Origin: Acidimicrobiales bacterium
Lineage (GTDB): Bacteria; Actinomycetota; Acidimicrobiia; Acidimicrobiales; VFJN01
Direction of reading: 5' to 3'
Length of the DNA stretch: 35,653 nt
Assembly: GCA_030681555.1 (NCBI GenBank)
Contig: JAUXRW010000130.1
Location: 1 to 35,653, forward strand
In this document: one piece after another, positions 30,422 through 35,653 of the stretch
Layout: every line of letters starts with the position of its first letter
Position numbering within the stretch: position 1 is the stretch's first letter
Program-made: the position numbers and the translations under genes
Notes under the pieces: generated by a model
Seen by the model: only the letters and a program-made list of their open reading frames with translations
Told to the model about the DNA's origin: nothing
The model's database searches: none

Positions 30422-30427
30422 ATCGTA
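30422..30427 (-). promoter_or_regulatory. Candidate -10 (TACGAT) for trpS
   Basis: On the minus strand TACGAT is followed by 9 nt (CCCCGGCCT) and the GTG at 30412. There is no Shine-Dalgarno and no T-box-like element in the short leader. Confidence 0.4.
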
Positions 30428-30499
30428 GGCCGTGCCCGCCCCGCCGGAGCCACGGGGTTCTGCAGGACGAGGACCTTCCGCGAACCACACCGATGTGAT

Positions 30500-30505
30500 T
30501 AGCAT
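30500..30505 (+). promoter_or_regulatory. Candidate -10 (TAGCAT) for scpA
   Basis: TAGCAT lies 8 nt before the ATG at 30514. TTCCGC at 30476-30481 is a possible weak -35 with an 18-nt spacer. No Shine-Dalgarno is present. Confidence 0.45.
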
Positions 30506-30513
30506 GGCGAGCA

Positions 30514-31293
30514 ATGGCCTACGAGGTGATCACGCCCGTCTTCGAGGGGCCGTTCGACCTGCTGCTGCACCTCATCCTGCGCGAGCAGGTCGACCTCTAC
30601 GAGGTTTCCCTCACCCGCATCGTGGATGCCTACCTGGCCCAGCTCGATGCACTGGATGGGGTCAACCTCGACGCGGCGACGGAGTTCCTCCTGATCGCCG
30701 CCACGCTCGTCGAGCTGAAGACGCGGCGGCTCCTGCCGGGCTCCGACGATCTCGACCTCGACGACGAGCTGGCACTGGGGTCGGAGCGCGACCTCCTCCT
30801 CACCCGGCTCGTCGAGTGCAAGACCTTCAAGGACGCGGCGGTGGCGCTGGAGCGCCTGGCCCAGGAGGCCGGTCGCTCGTTCCCCCGCGTCGCGGGTCCG
30901 GACGAGCGCTTCATCGAGCTGACCCCCGACGTCCTCGCCGGCGTCACGCCCGACGACCTCCACCGCGCCTTCGTCCGCGCCGTCATGCCGAAGCCGATCG
31001 TCCGCATCGATCTCGACCACGTCGCGCCGATCCGGGCGTCGGTGAACGATGCGGTGGTGGAGCTGCTCGAGGAGCTGCCCCTCGTCGGTCGGATCAGCTT
31101 CCGCGAGCTCACGGGCGCCCTCGTCGAGCGGCTCGACGTGGTGGTGCGGTTCCTCGCCATCCTGGAGCTGTTCAAGCAGGGTTTCGTCGACCTCGACCAG
31201 CCCCGGTCGTTCGGCGAGATCGAGATCGTGTGGCTCGGCCGCGACCGCTCCGACCTCGAGGAGCTCTCGCCGGTCGACGCCTACGATGGCTGA
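30514..31293 (+). CDS. scpA: Segregation and condensation protein A (kleisin)
   Basis: ScpA is the kleisin that bridges the SMC heads and, with ScpB, loads condensin to organise and segregate the chromosome. The 259 residues begin with the family motif FEGPFDLLLHLILREQVDLYEVSL (10-33) and LLIAATLVELKTRRLLP (59-75), and end with the winged-helix part VVVRFLAILELFKQGFVDLDQ and FGEIEIVWL. The middle is acidic and variable. ScpB begins 8 nt before the ScpA stop. In M. tuberculosis a ParA-like gene (Rv1708) precedes scpA; here trpS is divergent instead. Confidence 0.93.
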   Translation: MAYEVITPVFEGPFDLLLHLILREQVDLYEVSLTRIVDAYLAQLDALDGVNLDAATEFLLIAATLVELKTRRLLPGSDDLDLDDELALGSERDLLLTRLVECKTFKDAAVALERLAQEAGRSFPRVAGPDERFIELTPDVLAGVTPDDLHRAFVRAVMPKPIVRIDLDHVAPIRASVNDAVVELLEELPLVGRISFRELTGALVERLDVVVRFLAILELFKQGFVDLDQPRSFGEIEIVWLGRDRSDLEELSPVDAYDG

Positions 31294-31945
31294 CGGCATG
31301 TCCGACACCACCGACGCCCGCCGGGCCATCGAAGCCGTGTTGATGGTGGCGGAGCAGCCGGTGGAGGCGCAGCTCCTCGCCCAGCTGCTCGAGATGCCCG
31401 TTGCGCAGGTGACCCAGCTCTGCACGGATCTGGCTGCTGACTACGAAGCCGCCGACCGGGGCTTCAGCCTCGTCAACGTGGCGGGGGGCTGGCGCTACCA
31501 GAGCCACCCCGACCTCGCGGCCTACGTGGAGCGCTTCGTGCTGGAGGGCCAGTCGGCCCGCCTCTCGGGCGCCGCGCTCGAGACGCTGGCGATCGTCGCC
31601 TACAAGCAGCCCGTGTCCCGCGCCCAGGTGGCGGCGATCCGCGGCGTCAACGTCGACGGCGTGATGCGCACCCTCCAGGTGCGCGGCTTCATCGAGGAGA
31701 CGGGCAAGGATCCGGGCCCCGGGCAGGCCGTCCTGTTCGGCACGACGTCGCTGTTCCTCGAGCGGCTCGGGATCCAGGGCATCGAGGACCTGCCGGGCCT
31801 CAGCGAGTTCGTGCCGGGCGCCGACATCGTGGAACACCTGGAGCTGGGCCTCCGACCGGAGCCCGGCCCCAGCCGCGGCGAGCGGTTCGACGAGCACGAG
31901 GCGACCCCTCGCCAGCGGCCCCCGTCCCTCGACAACGAGGAATAG
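31286..31945 (+). CDS. scpB: Segregation and condensation protein B
   Basis: ScpB is the winged-helix dimer partner of ScpA in the SMC complex. The 219 residues contain RRAIEAVLMVAEQPVEAQLL near the start, GFSLVNVAGGWRYQSHPDLA, LSGAALETLAIVAYKQPVSR and AQVAAIRGVNVDGVMRTL, which are all diagnostic, then GKDPGPGQAVLFGTTSLFLE. A charged, disordered tail (about 190-219) follows. The start may be ATG 31286 or ATG 31298 (MSDTTD); the first overlaps scpA by 8 nt. Confidence 0.94.
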   Translation: MADGMSDTTDARRAIEAVLMVAEQPVEAQLLAQLLEMPVAQVTQLCTDLAADYEAADRGFSLVNVAGGWRYQSHPDLAAYVERFVLEGQSARLSGAALETLAIVAYKQPVSRAQVAAIRGVNVDGVMRTLQVRGFIEETGKDPGPGQAVLFGTTSLFLERLGIQGIEDLPGLSEFVPGADIVEHLELGLRPEPGPSRGERFDEHEATPRQRPPSLDNEE

Positions 31946-31952
31946 CCCCGCC

Positions 31953-32678
31953 ATGCCCGAGGAGGGCGTGCGGATCCAGAAGGTGCTGGCCCAGGCTGGG
32001 CTCGGGAGCCGCCGTACCTGCGAAGACCTCATCGAGGCCCGCCGGGTCCGGGTGAACGGCGAGGTCGCCGTCCAAGGCCGTCGGGTCGACCCGGAGACCG
32101 ACGTCATCGAGGTGGACGGCGCGCAGATCGGGGTGAAGGCAGGGCTCGTCCACCTGCTCCTCAACAAGCCCGCGGGCATCATCACGACCGCCTCGGACAC
32201 GCACGGGCGGCCGACCGTCCTCGACCTCGTGCCAGCCGAGCCGCGGGTGTTCCCCGTGGGTCGCCTCGACGCCGACACCGAGGGGCTGCTCCTCCTGACG
32301 AACGACGGCGACCTGACCCATCGCCTCACGCACCCCTCCTTCGGCGTCGAGAAGGAGTACCTCGTCGAGGTGGAGGGCGCCCCCCACCGCGGCAGCATCC
32401 GCAAGCTCCGCGAGGGCGTGGAGCTGGACGACGGCATCACCGCCCCGGCCAAGGTCGCACAGCTCGACGACCGGCTGCTCCGCATCACGATCCACGAGGG
32501 CCGCAACCGCCAGATCCGCCGGATGTGCGAGGCCGTCGGCCACCCGGTGCTCCGCCTGGTGCGAACGCGCATCGGGCCGCTGGCGGAGCGCCAGCTGGCG
32601 CCGGGGGAGTGGCGGTCCCTCACCCAGGACGAGGTGCGGGCCCTTGAACGTGCGACCGTGCAGAGGGCTCGACGGTAG
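31953..32678 (+). CDS. rluB: 23S rRNA pseudouridine synthase, RsuA/RluB family
   Basis: The enzyme isomerises a uridine in rRNA to pseudouridine. The 241 residues begin with an S4 RNA-binding domain (RIQKVLAQAGLGSRRTCEDL and RVRVNGEVA) and continue with the catalytic domain. That domain has LLNKPAGIITTASD, GRLDADTEGLLLLTNDG (103-119, catalytic Asp106), EKEYLVEVEG and HEGRNRQIRRMCEAVGHPV. The scpA-scpB-rluB order matches Rv1709-Rv1711 and points to a 23S site like E. coli RluB, though specificity is inferred. It starts 7 nt after scpB. Its TAG stop is part of the aroH -10 box. Confidence 0.93.
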   Translation: MPEEGVRIQKVLAQAGLGSRRTCEDLIEARRVRVNGEVAVQGRRVDPETDVIEVDGAQIGVKAGLVHLLLNKPAGIITTASDTHGRPTVLDLVPAEPRVFPVGRLDADTEGLLLLTNDGDLTHRLTHPSFGVEKEYLVEVEGAPHRGSIRKLREGVELDDGITAPAKVAQLDDRLLRITIHEGRNRQIRRMCEAVGHPVLRLVRTRIGPLAERQLAPGEWRSLTQDEVRALERATVQRARR

Positions 32679-32681
32679 GGT
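32676..32681 (+). promoter_or_regulatory. -10 (TAGGGT) for aroH, overlapping the rluB stop codon
   Basis: The TAG stop of rluB is the first half of TAGGGT, and 7 nt separate the box from the GTG at 32689. No Shine-Dalgarno is present, so a leaderless aroH-tyrA transcript is likely. Confidence 0.5.
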
Positions 32682-32688
32682 CGACGCC

Positions 32689-33057
32689 GTGCCGGCCACC
32701 CTACGAGCGCTGCGCGGGGCCACCACGGCCGACGCGGACACCGAGCCGCACGTCCACACCCGCGTGGTCGAGCTGCTCACCGAGATGTGCTCGCGCAACG
32801 ACGTCGATCACGACGACATCGTCAGCATCCTGTTCACCGCCACCGACGACCTCCACGCCACGTTCCCGGCGGCCGGCGCCCGCAAGATGGGCCTCGGCGA
32901 CGTCCCGCTCATCTGCGCGCGGGAGCTCGACGTCGTGGGCGGCACCGAGCGGTGCATCCGCGTCCTGATGCACCTCACCACCGAGCGGGCCCGCAACGAG
33001 CTCCACCACGTCTACCTCGAGGGCGCCGTCGGCCTCCGCGATGACCTCCCCGGCTAG
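32689..33057 (+). CDS. aroH: Chorismate mutase, AroH class
   Basis: The enzyme converts chorismate to prephenate, the branch point to Tyr and Phe. The 122 residues align by motif with the trimeric B. subtilis enzyme and keep its active-site residues: Arg9 (LRGATT), Phe59 and Arg65 (HATFPAAGARKMG), Cys76 and Glu79 (PLICAREL), Arg91 (CIRVLMH) and Tyr109 (HHVYLEG). The GTG at 32689 is the start; the frame extends 15 codons upstream into rluB but has no family match there. The last 17 nt overlap tyrA, which uses the product. Confidence 0.93.
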   Translation: MPATLRALRGATTADADTEPHVHTRVVELLTEMCSRNDVDHDDIVSILFTATDDLHATFPAAGARKMGLGDVPLICARELDVVGGTERCIRVLMHLTTERARNELHHVYLEGAVGLRDDLPG

Positions 33058-34120
33058 CCCGGCGCCGCGGCGGGCCGCCGTCGTGGGCACCGGGCTCATC
33101 GGCGGGTCCATCGGCCTGGCGCTGCGCCGGCTCGGGTGGCACGTCACCGGCCACGACCAGGACGAGCGGTCCGCATCGCTCGCCCGGCAGATGGGCGCGG
33201 TCGACGAGGTGGGCATCGACCCCGCAGCGGAGATCACCTTCATCGCCACCCCCGTACGAGCGGTCGCCGCCGCCGCACGCGACGCCCTGGGCCACGGCCC
33301 GGGGATCGTGACCGACGTGGGCAGCGTGAAGGGCTCCATCGTCGAGGCCATCGACGACCCGCGGTTCCTCGGCGGCCATCCCATGGCGGGCTCGGAGCAG
33401 GAGGGGGTGGAGGGCGCCGATGCCGACCTGTTCGCCGGAGCGGTCTGGGTGCTGACGCCGACGGCGGCCACCGACGACGCCACCTACGCCACCCTTCGCG
33501 GCGTGCTCACCGAGCTCGGGGCCGACGTGGTGGCGCTGGCGCCTGAGCACCACGATGCGCTGGTGGCCGTCGTGTCGCACGTGCCGCACCTGACGGCCGC
33601 CACCTTGATGGGGCTGGCCGACGACCGCAGCACGGAGCACCGGGCCCTGCTGCGCCTGGCCGCCGGCGGCTTCCGCGACATGACCCGCATAGCGTCCGGC
33701 CACCCGGGCATCTGGCCCGACATCTGCGCCGAGAACCGCAGCGCCATCCTCGATGTGCTCGACGGGCTCGTCCAGTCGCTCCAGGACGTGCGCTCGGTGG
33801 TGGCCGACGGCGACCGCGCCGGTCTCCTGGCGGTCCTGGAGCAGGCCCGGGCAGCGCGCGCCAACCTCCCGAGCCGGCTCGCCGTCAGCGGGGACCTGCG
33901 CGAGGTGCGCATCCCCGTGCCCGACCGTCCCGGGGTGCTGGCCGAGGTGACGACGCTGGCCGGCACGCTCGACGTCAACATCGCCGACCTCGAGATCGCC
34001 CACTCCAGCGAGGGCGAGCGCGGCGTGCTCATCCTGCTGGTGGAGGAGGGCGAGGCCGAGCGACTGCGGGCCGGGCTGGTCGGCCACGGCTTCCGCCCGG
34101 CCGTGCTCCCCCTGGGCTAG
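33041..34120 (+). CDS. tyrA: Prephenate dehydrogenase with C-terminal ACT domain
   Basis: The enzyme oxidatively decarboxylates prephenate to 4-hydroxyphenylpyruvate in tyrosine synthesis. The 359 residues have an N-terminal Rossmann fold with VVGTGLIGGSIG (14-25) and Asp39 after the second strand, which favours NAD over NADP. Next come IVTDVGSVKG and GGHPMAGSEQEGVEGA with catalytic His113, and the helical dimer domain (SHVPHLTAATLM). An ACT domain (about 287-356: VRIPVPDRPGVLAEVTTLA) probably binds tyrosine for feedback inhibition. The start overlaps aroH by 17 nt, so the two are translationally coupled. Confidence 0.94.
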   Translation: MTSPASPAPRRAAVVGTGLIGGSIGLALRRLGWHVTGHDQDERSASLARQMGAVDEVGIDPAAEITFIATPVRAVAAAARDALGHGPGIVTDVGSVKGSIVEAIDDPRFLGGHPMAGSEQEGVEGADADLFAGAVWVLTPTAATDDATYATLRGVLTELGADVVALAPEHHDALVAVVSHVPHLTAATLMGLADDRSTEHRALLRLAAGGFRDMTRIASGHPGIWPDICAENRSAILDVLDGLVQSLQDVRSVVADGDRAGLLAVLEQARAARANLPSRLAVSGDLREVRIPVPDRPGVLAEVTTLAGTLDVNIADLEIAHSSEGERGVLILLVEEGEAERLRAGLVGHGFRPAVLPLG

Positions 34121-34123
34121 CGC

Positions 34124-35428
34124 ATGGCCCGTCTGCCCGACCCCCTGCCCATCGAGCCGATCGCCGGTCCGCTCGATGCCACCGTGCAGCTGCCGGGATC
34201 GAAGAGCATCACGAACCGCGCGTTGATCTGCGCGGCCCTGGCGTCGGGCACGAGCGAGCTGACCGGAGCGTTGGAGGCGGACGACACCTACGCGATGGTC
34301 GAGGGCCTACGGGCTCTCGGGATCGGCGTCGACACGGACTGGCCCGCCGGACGGATCACGGTGCGGGGCTGCGCCGGTCGTCCGCCGGTCGACGTGGCGC
34401 TCGTCGACGCCCGCCTGTCCGGCACGACGAGCCGGTTCCTGCTGCCGGTGGCTGCGCTGGCGACCGGGACGACCCGCGTGGACGGAGGGATCGGGCTCCG
34501 GGCCCGGCCGATGGGACCGGCCATCGATGCGATCCGGGCCCTCGGAGCCAGGGTCACGGACATCAGCACCGCCGGCCACCTCCCGGTCGAGCTGGCCGAC
34601 GGACCGCTGGCCGGCGGCGCGGTGGCCCTGCCCGGGGACACGTCCAGCCAGTTCCTGTCCGGTCTGCTCCTCGCCGGTCCGGCGATGCGCACGGGTCTCA
34701 CCGTGCGCCTCACCACGGAGCTGGTCTCCCGGCCCTACGTCGAGATGACCGTCGCCGTGATGGCCGCCTTCGGGGTGTCCGTCGAGCAGTCCGACGATCG
34801 CACCTGGGTGGTCAGCCCGGCGGGCTACCGGGCCGCTGCCTACGCCGTGGAGCCCGATGCCAGCGCCGCGTCCTACTGCTTCGGCACCGCGGCCATCGTC
34901 GGTGGCCGGGTGACAGTGCCCGGCCTGGGCACCGCGTCCCTACAGGGGGACCTGGACGCGGTGCGGGTGCTGGGGTCGATGGGCGCCGAGGTGGACGTTG
35001 CAGCCGGCGGGGTGACGGTGACCGGTGATCGGCGGCTCCGGGGCGTCGAGGTCGACCTGTCCCAGATGTCCGACGTGGCCCAGACACTGGCCGTCGTCGC
35101 CGCCTTCGCCGACGGCCCGAGCCGGTTCACGGGCATCGGGTTCATCCGGGGCAAGGAGACCGACCGGGTCGGCAACGTCGTCACCGAGCTGCGGCGAGCA
35201 GGCATCGGAGCCGTCGAGGAGCCCGACGGCTACTTGATCACGCCCGGCCCCGTGCGCCCTGCGACCATCGAGACCTATGGCGATCACCGCATGGCGATGG
35301 CCTTCGCGCTCCTCGGGCTGCGGGCGCCTGGCATCCGCATCGCCGATCCGGGCTGCGTGGCGAAGACGTTCCCGGGCTACTGGGCGATGCTCGACGGCCT
35401 GCGGAGCGGCTCCGCCTCCGGCCACTAG
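34124..35428 (+). CDS. aroA: 3-phosphoshikimate 1-carboxyvinyltransferase (EPSP synthase)
   Basis: The enzyme joins phosphoenolpyruvate to shikimate-3-phosphate, the sixth shikimate step. The 434 residues carry QLPGSKSITNRALICAALA (22-40), LSGTTSRFLLPVAAL (the E. coli NAGTAMRP loop, with Phe in place of Pro101, as in actinobacterial enzymes), GDTSSQFLSGLLLA, QMSDVAQTLAVVAAFADG, IRGKETDR and YGDHRMAMAFALLG. All substrate-binding blocks are present. It starts 3 nt after the tyrA stop. In related genomes aroA or rluB is followed by cmk; here an insertion sequence begins 65 nt downstream. Confidence 0.96.
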   Translation: MARLPDPLPIEPIAGPLDATVQLPGSKSITNRALICAALASGTSELTGALEADDTYAMVEGLRALGIGVDTDWPAGRITVRGCAGRPPVDVALVDARLSGTTSRFLLPVAALATGTTRVDGGIGLRARPMGPAIDAIRALGARVTDISTAGHLPVELADGPLAGGAVALPGDTSSQFLSGLLLAGPAMRTGLTVRLTTELVSRPYVEMTVAVMAAFGVSVEQSDDRTWVVSPAGYRAAAYAVEPDASAASYCFGTAAIVGGRVTVPGLGTASLQGDLDAVRVLGSMGAEVDVAAGGVTVTGDRRLRGVEVDLSQMSDVAQTLAVVAAFADGPSRFTGIGFIRGKETDRVGNVVTELRRAGIGAVEEPDGYLITPGPVRPATIETYGDHRMAMAFALLGLRAPGIRIADPGCVAKTFPGYWAMLDGLRSGSASGH

Positions 35429-35653
35429 TGCATCCCCGCCTAAGTTACTCGCGTGTAGTTTGATGGGCGGGTCGGCGAACGAGGAGGCCTGCGATGGGGT
35501 TCACGGTGGAGCGGCTTGTAGTGACCGATGAGGACTGGGTCGAGCTGGAACGCCGTGCGAACGCGCACACCTCGACCCAGCGCGAAGCGCGCCGGGCTCG
35601 AGTGATCCTCGGCTGCGGTGACGGCGTCCCACTGCGCCAGATCGCCGTGGCGG
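35429..35653 (+). mobile_element. Left end of an IS630-type insertion sequence (cut by window edge)
   Basis: Immediately after aroA the base composition changes (35441-35465 is clearly AT-richer than its surroundings), and a transposase frame with a strong Shine-Dalgarno follows. The exact left terminus and terminal inverted repeat cannot be set because the right end is outside the window; IS630 elements usually lie between duplicated TA dinucleotides, and TA occurs at 35441 and 35456. Confidence 0.55.
35494..35653 (+). CDS. IS630-family transposase, N-terminal fragment
   Basis: The first 53 codons are visible. They read MGFTVERLVVTDEDWVELER, then a run of Arg/Ala-rich helix containing HTSTQREARRARVILGC and DGVPLRQIAVA. 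This matches the start of IS630/Tc1-type transposases, in which a short leader (LT.EE...LE) is followed by a helix-turn-helix DNA-binding domain (RARIVLLAAEG.S...IA). The catalytic DDE domain is beyond the window. A strong Shine-Dalgarno (GAGGAGG at 35481-35487) lies 6 nt before the ATG. Whether the element is intact cannot be judged. Confidence 0.72.
   Translation, partial: MGFTVERLVVTDEDWVELERRANAHTSTQREARRARVILGCGDGVPLRQIAVA

Noticed and set aside
30413-30514. 34-codon N-terminal extension of trpS
   Set aside because: Covers the divergent promoter region; TrpS family N-terminus begins at the GTG at 30412.
35401-35415. GCGGAGC-G-GCTCCGC palindrome at the end of aroA
   Set aside because: Inside the coding sequence, loop too small for the full stem, and no T-tract.

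Overview
The window is about 35.6 kb of very GC-rich bacterial DNA (near 70% GC by eye) with dense coding, many GTG/TTG starts and repeated 4-nt start/stop overlaps. The gene order tlyA-nadK-recN-steA-steB ... pyrG-Nudix-xerD ... scpA-scpB-rluB matches the conserved block around Rv1691-Rv1713 of Mycobacterium tuberculosis. Together with the MctB/SteB and SteA families and KorAB, this points to Actinomycetota. A deep-branching class such as Acidimicrobiia is my inference, because there are no mycolic-acid-type features and the block carries unusual insertions.

Layout. 1-2474: 3' part of an rRNA operon (23S cut by the window edge, 5S, strong intrinsic terminator). 2488-9913: housekeeping and metabolism, with a TPR protein, an SSB-like protein, class I fructose-bisphosphate aldolase, 2-oxoacid:ferredoxin oxidoreductase KorAB, then a DUF1015 protein and a HAD phosphatase that diverge from a shared palindrome. 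9910-12966: rhomboid protease, a phasin-like protein with a histone-like tail, TlyA and NAD kinase. 13097-15876: RecN and the cytokinetic-ring protein SteA. 15899-23859: an envelope-type run (SteB/MctB, MurJ, two tandem paralogous giant membrane proteins and a small MraY/WecA-like transferase) in which every junction from steB onward is a GTGA or ATGA overlap. 23829-25256: a GT-C glycosyltransferase on the opposite strand, overlapping the run tail to tail. 25384-29376: PyrG, Nudix hydrolase, XerD, DksA/TraR zinc-finger protein, HD-domain protein. 29429-31945: TrpS diverging from ScpA-ScpB. 31953-35428: RluB, then three shikimate/tyrosine genes (aroH, tyrA, aroA). 35494-end: start of an IS630-type transposase.

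How the genes work together. SteA and SteB act at the division site. MurJ and an MraY/WecA-type enzyme handle polyprenyl-linked sugars. The two large paralogues each pair an exported alkaline-phosphatase-fold domain, which appears to have lost its metal ligands, with a polytopic membrane domain rich in shared polar motifs. The tight coupling suggests one cell-envelope pathway of unknown product. This is the best candidate for an undescribed system here. XerD, ScpA and ScpB serve chromosome segregation. aroH, tyrA and aroA serve tyrosine/aromatic synthesis.

A second theme is promoter layout. At least eight genes without a Shine-Dalgarno sequence have a TANNNT hexamer 6-9 nt before the start codon, as expected for leaderless transcripts. 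Other genes (ssb-like, nadK, steB, pyrG) have clear Shine-Dalgarno sequences. No gene-free stretch exceeds 300 bases. I saw no tRNA or CRISPR array.
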